A stretch of 46,099 bases of DNA from Tubiluchus corallicola (GCA_030141605.1 JAQGDQ010001340.1:1-46099), one strand, 5' to 3'; counted from the stretch's first letter, positions 1-11,121 are shown. Made by a program: numbers and translations. Notes: generated from the letters alone by a model not told the origin.

Positions 1-1267
1 CTGTAGTGAATAACCCAAACCTTTATTTTCCTTTGTACCAACTAACTTCCTGTTAGTGATTGAATTACAGAATGGATGATCATCATGAATGAATATTCAA
101 TATGTTGAAACCAAGATATATGTTTCCTCGTATAAACTTCACTTGTTTTGCACATTTGCATGGAGATGTAATTTTAGATATGCCATACAGATACACATTG
201 ACAGTGTACATGTATAGTGAGTGGAAGCCAGAACAGTGACCTAGAAAAGTTAGTTCAGGTAGAGAGCTGCTTACCTTTGGATGTTAAAAGCAGCCATGTT
301 AATAAAAAGCAGCGAATAAATGTTGGTAACAATATGAAATAGTTAGCCTTTGATGGTTAGCTTGGTGTAGCTGTAGCTGGTGATGTTGGTAGACTAGACC
401 CCCTGTCAAAGTCAGCTATCCCATATACGTCAATCTAGCGTGCATATTTTGGTACGAGACAGACAGTCATTTGCCATAGTGTTGATGTATACAGAGTCAG
501 ACTTATTCTGTGCAGAACCGAAGTTGCCGGTAAGACGTATCATTGCTACATTTTCTAGTATCTAGAGGAACATTAACTGTTTGCCACACGTCGATCATTA
601 ACTTCTTGAAGTGAAGTTTGGAACTTGTTAGTAAAAAGACACCTCCTGCTGATCTGGGGCCCCTCCCACTAACCTGGCTTCTTACTATCCCTTCATTACC
701 CTGGGAGTGGGGCTTTACTTTGTGCACACCCTGTGTATTGTTCATAAATTGTAATTCTGATTAGAAACCGTTTTGTCAGTGTTAAAGCTTTATTTTGCTA
801 TCATACAACAAATTTCCCTGTCATTTACATCTTTTAGATTTCATGATGTGAACGCAGCTTTAATTTCAATAAGCCTACAAAAGTATTGATTTCTTTATAG
901 TAATCTGATACTGTTTTGCGTTAATTTAAGTTTGGTGATTGGACACTGAGGTTAGATCCAGCAATCACTAGACTGCCTATTAACAATTAATCAGGTAACG
1001 ATCTCCGTAGAGTTTAAACAATTTACATATTTTGTTTGAAGTCCTTAGACCAAAATTTCGTCACAATCACTCACCTCTCATGATTATGACAGCATAATTG
1101 ATGATTATCTGCTTCTTTATCAACCTATAAATGTTGAATATCTTCTGCTTTCGTGTTTTTGGACTGGAATGTTTGTCAAACTTATATATATGTACATAAA
1201 CTTTACATACGTCAAACTTATATGTACATGTACTATTATGTACATAAATTTTAATTCATTCTAAGTG
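1..1267. other. AT-rich sequence, no gene recognised
   Basis: No protein-like open frame, RNA gene or repeat was recognised here. A short minus-strand open frame at 503-745 has no family resemblance. The stretch may be intergenic or intronic. Confidence 0.5.
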
Positions 1268-1537
1268 GATTTACAACACAGTAACTATTACTGATCACAA
1301 TATTTCCACTATGTGCAGTGATGAAATATACAATTAGTTAGTTCGGGTATGTAATAACTCAAAATGGTTAATTCAATAATACGACTAGTTCATTAGTTAA
1401 TACTTAAATAAAATTTACAAAACCCGTACAATAGATACGATAACAGAAATGATTCTCGATGTACATAAGCCTATAAGCCCATGTAAAGTATAAGTTGTAA
1501 ATTGTAATGTACGATGTTGCTACTTAATTCAGAAATC
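1268..1537 (+). repeat. 270-bp dispersed repeat, copy 1
   Basis: This block matches 10508-10777 in direct orientation, without gaps and with about five mismatches counted by eye. Similarity stops abruptly on both sides. It has no coding potential, and no terminal inverted repeats or target duplication were found. It could be a SINE or MITE fragment or a short segmental duplication. Confidence 0.9.
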
Positions 1538-2760
1538 TATTGTACAACTTACATCGGTAAAGCTACTGTAGAAATAAATGTATTTTGAATAGAAATAGAA
1601 AGCTTAAATACGCAGATGATAGGCAGAGCAGCCTAAACCTAGCTGCCTTAGGAACTAATGATCTGTTGAAGTTGTTATTATTGGGAAAGATGAATTTAAC
1701 TATGTTGCTAACTGTAAAATATTCCAATGCATACATGACTTTATATTACGTACTAAACGCTTCCAGTAGTTTCTATCTGATATGAAATGCATCAGTCTTA
1801 AATAATCGTACATATATATTTACTAACCGTCATTTTTTACTAATGTCTAATGTATCACTGTAGTAAAACTTTAGTATACTAAAGTATACTAAAAACTAAG
1901 TATAGTCTATTCTTACTGTAAATGTTCTTGTAAATAGTGTATATAATCTGTTGTGGTGAGGATCCTAAATCATGTTGTTCAAACTGTCTGATCGAATCCT
2001 AAATAAATTATGTTTAAACTAAAGCTACAAAGGTAATTAAAAATAATAAAATGAATGTTAATTTACGTGTAAATTAACTGATTTATATTGGCTTATAAAC
2101 TACACACCTGTGTTTTCTTACCTTAAGTACCTGTCTAAATCAGTAGATTAATGTTAGTATACACAACACCTGAGGCTAACATATCCTTTATTTTGTAAAA
2201 GTAAGTTATACACTCTACACGTATTGACATGAAGAACTGTATTATCACGGTGTGTCTTAGCTCTTAAGGGACCAAAGGAAAGCATCACTGAGTTTGGAGA
2301 GTAAATGGATGGATGACTACCAGGAAGATTACTCTTGGATCGTTTCATCTCACCCAAGGCTTTTCTCTTGTTAAGAGGAGTTCACACTTATCTGTAGACT
2401 AACGCAACCCTAGCGGTTCAGTGTTTCGTCAGATGATTATTCGTGATATCAGTTACAAGTCCAGTAGCAGCTCGTAGCTAAAATTAGTGGGGTGCCATTG
2501 TTTTAATACAGTGTAAAACGTAACAAACATATGTAATTTTAATGTTGTAGTGATATGTAGTTGTAGGTGTTGAACGGTCTCTTTTCTTAACTGCAACTTC
2601 CTCATGGAGAGACAACTGTGAAAAATTAAGCTGTTGTACTTCACTTACAGTCACAGAGCTTATTTCTAGGGGATGAAAGACGTCCATTATGAAATAATTT
2701 ATGTTTTAAGCGCACACACTAAGTGTATATTTTATCACATCCAAGAATATGATGCAAGAA
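1538..2760. other. AT-rich sequence, no gene recognised
   Basis: Only short open frames without recognisable similarity occur here (for example 1585-1785 + and 2154-2357 -). Nothing can be supported. Confidence 0.5.
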
Positions 2761-2768
2761 GTGTCACA

Positions 2769-2908
2769 CACAAACATACACGCACGCACGCATACACACA
2801 TACACGCACGCACGCACTCATGCACACACACACGCACGCACGCACGTACGCACACACACACACACACACAGACACACGCACGCACGCACGCACGCACACG
2901 CACACAAA
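2769..2908. repeat. CA / CGCA microsatellite
   Basis: Alternating (CA)n and (CGCA)n tract. The alternating purine-pyrimidine pattern is favourable to Z-DNA. Overlapping open frames on both strands (His/Thr-rich or Cys/Val-rich) are products of the repeat and not genes. Confidence 0.95.
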
Positions 2909-3015
2909 CTTCTTTTGTAGAGTGCCAGAGTTAACTTATATGGGGCTTTGAAATATATATTGAAAAAACTTTCACCTCAGAAGCCATATTTCAGAAGCCA
3001 TATACATGACTAATC

Positions 3016-3936
3016 TTAATCAACAAACTGTTCAGTTCCGTAGTAAATGAGTCTTGCCATCTGACCGAAGGTAGTGTCCAACTTTTTGATGTTCTCTGGA
3101 GTGTGTTCTTTCGGCCCATCCTTTGTTAAATAATGTCTGTGTCCATACATAAGATGTACGGCATACCACTTATACTGCCAATCGACCTTTTTTGTAAATA
3201 TATCAAAAATAAGTCCTGTCGATACGCCAAATACATCATCTGGTACCCAATGTGCCATGAATGGGTTTTTCTCCAGTAGCTCCCTAACTGGAAGTTCTCC
3301 AGCATTAAAATACCACAGTGAATCATTAAAGCGGTGATACATATCATAGTATTTTAGCAAAAAGGGTGCTTGCCTTGCACTGACTTGAATCTGATTTCCC
3401 ATTGTGTTTTCTACTTTCTCTCTTGTCCATCCTCCTACAGTGAAACTGTGCTCTCTGAAAATGTCAAAGGATCGAACAACATAAACATCATTGTCGAGAT
3501 AGATACCTCCATATTCCATCAGGATTTCCATGCGTGCCACATCTGAAGCGTGATGAATGACTTTTATGCTACGACCAAATATGCTTTTTGGTTTTTCACG
3601 TGGAATAACTTTAATGGTTCTCTGGTTCTTTAGCTGTTCCCAGAACTCTCCGGTTGGTGGAGTGTCACAGTGAATGAAAAGTTGTTCAGGTTTAATGTTC
3701 ACCAAGGCAGATTTGATACACAGCATTTCAACAAACGTGACATGCGGTTGCTCAAACCGAACAAAGTGAACAAAGTTGGGCACAATATATTTTGGTTTTG
3801 CAGTGTTGTGCAATAACTTGCTCTGATTTTTCTTCTTTATATTGAAAAACCTTATGGCATGCTCATTTAGTTTTGTCGTGTAAAAGTAACACGTAGACAC
3901 AATCATTGCTCCAATGATAACTATTGGAAAAATCAT
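3016..3936 (-). CDS. DXD-motif glycosyltransferase, type II membrane protein
   Basis: A 306-residue protein. Residues about 1-20 are hydrophobic and form a likely signal-anchor, followed by a basic stem, as expected for a Golgi type II enzyme. The core carries ASDVARMEILMEYGGIYLDN (residues 130-149) and the metal/nucleotide-sugar DXD motif as D148-N149-D150. This matches the glycosyltransferase sugar-binding DXD family (Gly_transf_sug type). The donor and acceptor sugars cannot be told from sequence. The family is often multicopy in lophotrochozoans and lancelets (known of the family). The whole coding region is one exon. Eight bases upstream of the ATG the minus strand reads ttgcag, a good splice acceptor (3945-3950), so an intron in the 5' UTR is likely. 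No clear AATAAA was seen just downstream. The frame is intact, so the gene is probably functional. It does not overlap PAN3 and shows no functional link to it. Confidence 0.85.
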   Translation of the reverse strand: MIFPIVIIGAMIVSTCYFYTTKLNEHAIRFFNIKKKNQSKLLHNTAKPKYIVPNFVHFVRFEQPHVTFVEMLCIKSALVNIKPEQLFIHCDTPPTGEFWEQLKNQRTIKVIPREKPKSIFGRSIKVIHHASDVARMEILMEYGGIYLDNDVYVVRSFDIFREHSFTVGGWTREKVENTMGNQIQVSARQAPFLLKYYDMYHRFNDSLWYFNAGELPVRELLEKNPFMAHWVPDDVFGVSTGLIFDIFTKKVDWQYKWYAVHLMYGHRHYLTKDGPKEHTPENIKKLDTTFGQMARLIYYGTEQFVD

Positions 3937-3992
3937 GATGTGACCTGCAAGTATGAAAATAGTATAAACTGACTGCCCTCCATACTTTCAAG

Positions 3993-4477
3993 CAGAGCCT
4001 ATTTCAGCCTAAGGCGAGGCCCGCGGAAGTGGGGTATATGAGGCCCCAGCAGGGGGGCGGGCGCTACCATGGCTGGCGCCCAGAAAATTTTTGAACTGCT
4101 AGAATGCCGGAGAAGCATTTTCGAAGAGAAAATATGGAGTTATACAGTTGTTAAAGGACGGAACAATTGAAAGAAAAACTGCTTTATTCTCAAGATCAGT
4201 CCTTAATATTTGTCAAATAGTCAAATCAAAAACAACATGTTTGCAATAAGTAATACCGTATTCTCACTTCCGTATAAGCTGGTGTTAGAATTCCGAAATT
4301 GAAAACAGCTGAACATCGGCACCGAGCCGCACAAGGCAAACGGCGCGCGTGCGGCAAGAGAGAAGAGGCAGTATGTTCCCATAAAGCAAAAAAAGTTACC
4401 TCGGCGCGAGGCCCCTCTTGAGGGTGAGGTCCCGGGGAAGTATCCCCACTCCCCCCCCCCCCTTGAAATAGGCCCTG
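3993..4477. mobile_element. hAT-like MITE with CAGRGCC termini
   Basis: The segment starts with cagagcctatttcag and ends with cttgaaataggccctg, whose reverse complement is cagggcctatttcaag. The inverted ends of about 15 bp have the CAGGG start typical of hAT elements. The interior is GC-rich, contains a poly-C run near 4451, and has no transposase. An 8-bp target duplication is not clear. Flanks share tcaag. Confidence 0.65.
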
Positions 4478-4974
4478 TCAAGCCTGAAAGATATTACTAA
4501 ATTTAAAAACCTTTATCCTATGTAAGCTACCTGGTGACTATTGTTCCCACACGTAACATCATCAGATATAGGAATATTTGTAGACAGAAAATCTTTTATA
4601 AATTTAAAATCCGTGCATATTTTTTTATTATTGCTGGGTAGAATTGCTGGGAAGTTACACCATCAAAAAGATAAAAAATGTTTAAGAAAATTTAATATGG
4701 TAATACTGAAAATAAAAAATGAGAACTAGAATATTAAGTTCAAACCTGAAATCGGCTTCATTGTGCATAAATGGAAGTTTAAAAAATTTGCAGCAATAAG
4801 CATATATGTGAAAGCAATTTCTGTGATTCTGTCTTATCTTTAGTTATCTCATAATTTGAAAACAATGGTAATAGGTGACAATTGCTTCTTAGAAACATTC
4901 TAAAAGACAATGAGTTGGTAGTACATTGTTATCTAATTTCATGTTTGATTCAGTACTGTTGTTCCACTATTGTC
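4478..4974. other. AT-rich sequence, no feature recognised
   Basis: No coding, RNA or repeat signal was recognised. The open frame at 4541-4729 is short and has no resemblance to a known family. Confidence 0.5.
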
Positions 4975-5085
4975 CATTTTAAATGCACTCTCTGCAAGCC
5001 AGGATCCTTCACTGAACAGGAGGGATTTTTGTTTCAATAATATTGTATGTTGATGTATTGTATATGTATTGCAGGAGTGAAATAA
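4975..5085 (+). mobile_element. Non-LTR retrotransposon 3' tail
   Basis: The 3' untranslated style of LINE ends seen across this window: a T/G-rich stretch, then gaaataaattg directly joined to an (ATTG)n tract. No coding part is preserved. The call rests on this pattern and on similar ends at 8845-8935 and, on the minus strand, at 13201, 15718, 21226 and 41354. Confidence 0.5.
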
Positions 5086-5124
<39 letters not shown>

Positions 5125-5139
5125 TGATTTGATTGATTG
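5086..5139 (+). repeat. (ATTG)n tetranucleotide tract
   Basis: About thirteen tandem ATTG units with two slipped gatttg units near the end. They directly follow an AATAAA-type LINE end and probably grew from the retrotransposon tail. Confidence 0.9.
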
Positions 5140-5261
5140 ACATGAAGCTGACATCAAGTTGTCACGTCGGCGTCGTTGTTGACCCAGAATGACCCCTGGT
5201 TCAAATCTGTTTTTCTCTGTTCCGTTCTATTCTCAAATAAGAAACTGATTGTTGGTTTAAA

Positions 5262-5945
5262 TTGGCAACTACGTGGGATGTTCGTGCATCAAAATACAAA
5301 CATAAGGCAGGTAGACAAAAATTTAAAGCTTCAACAACTAACCTGAGAAAAACTTTAAAATTCCCAATCATTGAAGCACACAAAGAATATTTTACTCTGC
5401 TTTTTATATTTAAATACATTAACAACATCAGCAAACCATTCCAGAATAACAGATTTACCTTTTTTCCAAATCCTATCGTTAATTCCAGAACAAGCAATCT
5501 AAAACAAATTAGGACAAATACCCACTATCGAACGAACTCTGTAATCACACAAGCAATTCTACTTTGGAATTCTCTGCCATTACAGGATAAACAAATCAAG
5601 TCCCTATCAGCATTTAAAATAAAATTAAAAACACTAATATTAACCAGATATGAAATACCATCACACCAGTACGACAACATACACACTAATTCAGAATTCA
5701 TATATCCACGGCCATATTAATTAAATCATAATTTTTTCATTTTTTAGTGCATAGTTGTAAATATGTTTGATTTTATTCGTCGTTACTTTCCATTACTACA
5801 CAGTAGTTTAGATTGCACTGACGCATTTACCTTTAGCAGTATAAGTTTTTATTAACTAACACTGATTGATCATCTCTGTAAAGTTTTTATCAGTGATTAT
5901 CAATGCATTTTAATGACAAATAAAGATTATTATATGTATTATATC
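5262..5945 (+). pseudogene. Jockey/CR1-type LINE ORF2 C-terminus plus 3' UTR
   Basis: The open frame 5262-5720 has the C-terminal signature of non-LTR retrotransposon ORF2: a basic region, then an ITQAILLWNSLP block followed by SLSAFKIKLKTLIL. It lacks an ATG start and all upstream domains, so it is a 5'-truncated insertion. The following 3' UTR ends around gacaaataaagatta at about 5920-5935 and resembles the segment at about 22390-22600. The frame is intact over about 150 codons, which suggests a fairly young copy. Confidence 0.75.
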
Positions 5946-6199
5946 TATATATTACAAGCAAAGGCCCCGCAAAAAATTTTGCGTAAAAAACCACGTGTAA
6001 TCAATAATATGCGAACATCCTACCTAGTCCTCATTTATAACACAAAGCCCGTAACATCATGCCTACTGTTCGTTTAACTAACGTAAAACCTGCAGCTTTT
6101 TGCTGAATTAAAGTTATAAGCAGAGTATAATGGATTACGTCACAACAATGGCATTGCGTCAGCAATTTTCTAAGCGAAAATTGCCGAAAATAGAACTCC

Positions 6200-6725
6200 T
6201 AATTAACTGGTCGGTACTTCTCTCGGTGGACCTGCCCTAACATATAGCCCACATCATCGTGTAGCCCCGTTCTTCCTCTTTGTAAAGAACCCCATATCTC
6301 CTTCCTAGAGTCCCACCGGGCGACGCTAGAACGTTTTTCCCGCAGGCTGTTTGGTCAAAATTTCGAAAAAATCGCGAGTTGGGTCCGGGAAAATGCCCGT
6401 TGCGGGGCGCCCTGGCCCTCTCGGGAACTCTGAATATGCCTACTACACCCACCGCTGAACGGGCTATCTATCCATACCCAGCACCCCCCTCGGCCCGTTC
6501 CCGTTCTCTACATCTCAGCCGTATAACTTTTGCAAAAAACGGCCGAAAAAGGGCCATTTTTGGAGGTTTTTCGCCACCCGTTCCTCCCGGTGGGCCCGAT
6601 TCGAAAAATAAACCATCAATGGCACGACACTAGATCGAGACCTTTCGTTTGGTATATAGATCGCCGCAAATGGTGCCCTCGTCCGGGCTGTAGCCTCGAA
6701 TCTTATATATATATATATATATATA
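6200..6725. repeat. GC-rich repeat-like segment ending in (TA)n
   Basis: Composition is far more GC-rich than the surroundings, and the segment ends in a (TA)n tract at about 6703-6725. It contains runs such as cgaaaaaatcgcgag and many CpGs. Open frames exist on both strands but show no known motif. It is probably an unclassified mobile element. No terminal inverted repeats were found by eye. Confidence 0.45.
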
Positions 6726-6782
6726 CCAAGAATATTAATATAAGAGTATAGATTACTGACACAAGTTGTACTGCTTTTACAG

Positions 6783-6960
6783 AATGTCGGCGATGTTAAA
6801 GGTGATGACGTCACAATGGCATTTCTACTTCGCGCGCTAGAAGAATTAACAGGAGAAGAATATTACATAAAAGACAGACCGGATCTGACGCCAGGAGTCT
6901 TTGACAGCATGGATTCCAACTCTTCTCTCAGGCCTATTGATATGACACGTAAACGAAATA
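6783..6960 (+). CDS. Candidate internal exon, possibly PAN3 5' region
   Basis: Acceptor ctgcttttacag ends at 6782 and donor gtacgt begins at 6961. The frame is open for 59 codons plus one base (178 nt). It reads like real protein, including GDDVTMAFLLRALEELTGEE and later DRPDLTPGVFDSMDSN. The single leftover base gives a phase that joins in frame to the PAN3 exon at 18833, which needs exactly one base, making an AGG arginine codon. With this exon the assembled message is 1515 nt, or 505 codons. I do not recognise the peptide as a known part of PAN3, and no other exon lies in the 11.9 kb between, so a different gene is possible. An in-frame ATG at 6816 could also be a start. Confidence 0.4.
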
Positions 6961-6995
6961 GTACGTTTTTCTGTAATACTTTCACGTTTCAAAAC

Positions 6996-7080
6996 TCAAA
7001 AGGACAAGAAAAGGGGCACCTGAAGTAGGTTTCAGAAAAATCGCCTTAAAAAATTACACTACCTTACAGCAATTAATACA
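6996..7080 (+). mobile_element. TTAA-family element, partial 5' copy
   Basis: Starts aaaggacaagaaaagggg and continues cacctgaagtaggtttcag, the same as the start of the 7366 copy, then diverges. It begins 36 bases after the candidate exon donor. Confidence 0.7.
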
Positions 7081-7365
7081 AAATTTTCCAAGAATGTTTA
7101 TATGATTACTTGGGACCCGTGCCATTCTTTAATGCCCACGAATTGCCAAAACACAACGCAAAAAAACTTATAGGAGATTCTCAAATATAGAAATTTAGTA
7201 TTTACAAATTGTCTTATGAAATATTTACTTATCATAGTGTTTCATAAGCACAGCATAAAAATGTGGATAAAATAGTTTGATTCTGTGCGAAATGTTCATC
7301 ACAAGTATGAACTGCAAGTCTACTTAAAGTTATCACAACGACTGATTTTACACTTTAAAGGTTAA

Positions 7366-8084
7366 AGGACAAGAAAAGGGGCACCTGAAGTAGGTTTCAG
7401 AAAAATCGCGTTGAAAAATTATATTACTTTTTTTAGCAATTTTATACATATATCTTACTCGCAGCGAAAGGATTTTCTGTTTGTTTTCATTGTAAATCTC
7501 TCGCAGTATTGTTCCGATGGCGCCATTACATGCGTCACTACGCAACGGTAAATCAGGAGAAGAAAAGGCAATGTTAAATTATGTCCCAAAAACTTTCCAT
7601 GAAAATTTATTTTACTTAGCATTTCGCTTACCTGCTAGAAAGACTTATGTAACTAGAAAAGAAAATCTTTAATAGTTTAAAATCTTTTCACCAATTGGTA
7701 AAATGTCCCTGGCTCACCCTCCAGGGTGCACCACTCACTAACCAAAAACGTTTTTTTGATCTTATTAACAAGATACAGTAATTTAAAATTTAGCTCGTTT
7801 AGTGACAATTTTATGCACACATTAAAAGGAATTTTGTTTGTTTTTATTTTAAACCTCCCGCAATACTGTTCCGAAGGCGCCATTAATATGACGTCACCTA
7901 CGCCATGTAAATCAAAGGAAAAAAAGGAAGTGTTAAATTGTGTTGCAAAAAATTTCCGTGCAGTGAATAATAAGCTAATTATTCAAATACAAGAAACAAC
8001 TGCTAACTTTTATAGGCAAGAAAATGTATATTTTGGACAGTAAATTAAAATGAGATTGAGTCTAACCAATCGTCCGTTTTTTCT
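7366..8084 (+). mobile_element. TTAA-flanked non-autonomous element, composite
   Basis: TTAA at 7362-7365 and TTAA at 8085-8088 bound the element. It starts aggacaagaaaagggg and ends aaccaatcgtccg followed by ttttttct. Internally a block with cgcagtattgttccgatgg is repeated later as cgcaatactgttccgaagg, so the copy is a partial duplication or fusion of two family members. The last 120 bases are the reverse complement of the ends of the elements at 25399 and 30556. TTAA target duplications are characteristic of piggyBac-like elements, but no transposase is present and the superfamily is inferred. Confidence 0.6.
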
Positions 8085-8844
8085 TTAAATATTAAAATAT
8101 GGATATTACGAAATCACCTAAATCTTGTTGACTTGTTGTGATTCTATAGAATAATTTCACGCATGCGCAATGGTTGCATCAGCGCCATTAATTTATTTAT
8201 ATATTTTTTGTAATTACCTGACGCCCGTCGGAGGCCTTGCATTATTATTCACACAACAACAGAACATTAACATTCTGTTAGCAGGTGTTTCTTCATTCAT
8301 TATGATTAATCTGCTTATAGAGAAAACGATAAGAAGTCGATAATTAGGATTGCATGACCAGATTTACACAAGCGTAATGTAAACGCGTAATATTAATAGC
8401 ATCAAATTATACATTAACCAGCTTGCCAAGCTATGGTGTGAAAATTTGGTCTAGTTTTTATTAGCGCAGTTATTGTATGAATGTGAACCACCCATTACAC
8501 TTATATGTGTGCTGACAGTTGATTTGTCTCTAACGTCAAATATTATTTCAAAGAAGACACTTTCAGTGCATTTGCAGAGTTACGTTCATTTATTCTTGCA
8601 TTCTTTCCCATTATTGAACATTATTTTATTATAAACTATAATATTCAATAGTATTCGTATTCACATTCCTATAATAATTCATTTTCATTCGTCTTAAATG
8701 CAAAATCTGATAATTTTTAATTACCTGCTACATCCGCATTAATTAATTAATTAATTATAATAGTAACAACCCTGAGAGGTTGGCTGACCTCGATAACTTA
8801 TAGTTCTTTCGCCACCCTTTCCCCACTAATCAATAATCACTTTT
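8085..8844. other. AT-rich sequence, no feature recognised
   Basis: No coding or RNA signal. A short (TTAA)n-like run lies at about 8740-8757. Confidence 0.5.
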
Positions 8845-8935
8845 GCACTTTGTAATATTATTGTATGTTGTACAGATGTATAAATCTCTTAGTTATGTAT
8901 TTTGCTATTTTAAAAATGCTGATAAACTAATAAAC
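8845..8935 (+). mobile_element. Non-LTR retrotransposon-like 3' tail
   Basis: T/G-rich 3' UTR-like sequence containing attgtatgttgtacagatgt and ending in gataaactaataaacctac, which passes directly into the TACC array. It is similar in style to the tail at 4975-5085. Confidence 0.45.
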
Positions 8936-9096
8936 CTACTTACTTACCTACCTACCTACCTACCTATCTACCTATCTACCTACCTACCTACCTACCTACC
9001 TACCTACCTACCTACCTACCTACCTACCTACTTACTTACTTACTTACCTACCTACCTACCTACCTACCTACCTACCTACCTACCTACCTACCTACC

Positions 9097-9127
<31 letters not shown>
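8936..9127. repeat. (TACC/TACT)n tetranucleotide array
   Basis: About 48 units, with homogeneous blocks of TACT inside TACC. The open frame across it (Leu/Pro/Thr/Tyr repeats) is an artefact of the array. Confidence 0.95.
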
Positions 9128-9128
<1 letters not shown>

Positions 9129-9995
9129 CTTATCAACAAATTAAAACCCCCCACACACAAAACACTCAAGCCACTAACACAAAGCACTTAATTTGAATTT
9201 AAATTTGTAAACATTTTAAACTTTCAAAGTCTTAAATGTATCTTAAATATTAGTGTAATTAATTACTTGTGCTTTTAATTGTAAATTCATTTTTAGCACT
9301 ATTGCTCACTCCAGTGGAAACACTTGATTACATTATCAATTTTTGAATGTAGTTTACAATTCGTATATTCGTAAAGTAATCACAGTAACTGATTTTTTAC
9401 AGGTATTTGTTATTTCAAGATTTGCAAACTGCCAGGTGGAAAAAGGAGGAAGTAATTTCTACGTCTGTTTTGAGCAACATGCGAAATCTTTTGACTTTTT
9501 TTAGACATCCCTGGGCTACATCACTTACACTAAAACGCTTAAGAATCATACGCTTGAGAATTGTTAAAAAGTTTGTAATTAAACCTTTCGTTTAGAAAAT
9601 GGTCTTTGTACTGATTTGATCGTATCTGTCTGCATACAAGCCGCTAGTAATCATGACAAGGTGTAATTATAAATTACATGCTAATTAGAAAACCGAAAAA
9701 ATTACTGCATGTAGGAGTCTTGAATTGTTACATTGTAACTGTTATGTAAACTATTACGAATCTTATGTGCATTTATGATCATGAAAAACAGGTCTTTAAC
9801 ATTGTAAAACTCATGCATAAAAGAAAATTAACTTTATTTTTGTGTATTAGTTACTCAGCTGTGTATTTTAACATTTGGTTGTGTATATTTCAAGGTTTTA
9901 TCGTACGAACAAGCTTTACATTTCTCCATGGAACACTGTTTGTCTAGAAGTTTCATTATTTCTTGTTACACAAGTAGGTTCGCCACATATAGTTC
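9128..9995. other. AT-rich sequence, no supported feature
   Basis: An acceptor-like ttttttacag at 9393-9402 precedes a 60-codon open stretch to 9595, but no good donor or family match supports an exon. Confidence 0.4.
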
Positions 9996-10201
9996 TACGC
10001 TATAACAGTTTAAGTGACTACGCTATAACAGTTTAAGTGACTACGCTATAACAGTTTAAGTGACTACGCTATAGCAGTTTAAGTGACTACGCTATAACAG
10101 TTTAAGTGACTACGCTATAACAGTTTAAGTGACTACGCTATAACAGTTTAAGTGACTACGCTATAACAGTTTAAGTGACTACGCTATAACAGTTTAAGTG
10201 A
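9996..10201. repeat. 23-bp minisatellite, 9 copies
   Basis: The unit is tacgctataacagtttaagt plus gac. Nine copies are almost identical (one ataac to atagc change), suggesting recent expansion. Confidence 0.97.
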
Positions 10202-10507
10202 AATTATTTACCCTTTGCCCATCTTTACGTGTTGAGAAAGTTGAATGCTGAGTTGGAAACCACGTAAGTTTTGGAAATTTAAGAGTTCACGTTTCAGTGT
10301 TTGATCAAGACCGGAGTGCTTGACCGGAAACAGAAACTTCATCACTTGTGACGACGTGTTATCATTTTTTGACTGTAAATAGCAAAAGGGCGTGACGTTT
10401 GTTGATATCTTTAAGACAGTATGGAAAATGTCAGATAAAGTAGCAACGCATACCTATATTGGCGGTTTTATTAACGTTAAAGTAATATATAAACCTTATT
10501 TTGAGTT

Positions 10508-10777
10508 GATTTACAACACAGTAACTATTACTGATCACAGTATTTCCACTATGTGCAGTGATGAATTATACAATTAGTTAGTTCGAGTATGTAATAACTC
10601 AAAATAGTTAATTCAATAATACGACTAGTTCATTAGTTAATACTTAATTAAAATTTACAAAACCCGTACAATAGATACGATAACAGAAATGATTCTCGAT
10701 GTACATAAGCCTATAAGCCCATGTAAAGTATAAGTTGTAAATTGTAATGTACGATGTTGCTACTTAATTCAGAAATC
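10508..10777 (+). repeat. 270-bp dispersed repeat, copy 2
   Basis: Gap-free match to 1268-1537 with about five differences. It lies 306 bases after the 23-bp array. No target duplication was found. Confidence 0.9.
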
Positions 10778-11121
10778 CAATACATGTGGAATTAATAGAA
10801 TTAGTGTAGTATTACAGTTATTACAGCAGTACGTATAGTTAATTCTAGTATAAGTTGTTCATTAATGAGTACTTGATTGAGAGACATTCTACATAATAAC
10901 TTAAAATACAATTGTACGTACAATCAGTTTACAAAACGTTTAGTGGACTTTATGTAGTTCTGCAACAATTTGAAGAGAATTACGTTAAAATAAACTTTAA
11001 CTGATTGTCAAGACAACGTGAAATTGCAAACCGGTTCAGAAGAACAATGTTTAAATAAATTGCAGACATATGTATTTTTCACTTTGCTATTGTTGTTTTA
11101 TTTCTTCTTCTTTTATACCTT

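Noticed and set aside
9403-9595. Exon-like open stretch after ttttttacag
   Set aside because: No convincing donor, no family resemblance, and the other frames stop early.
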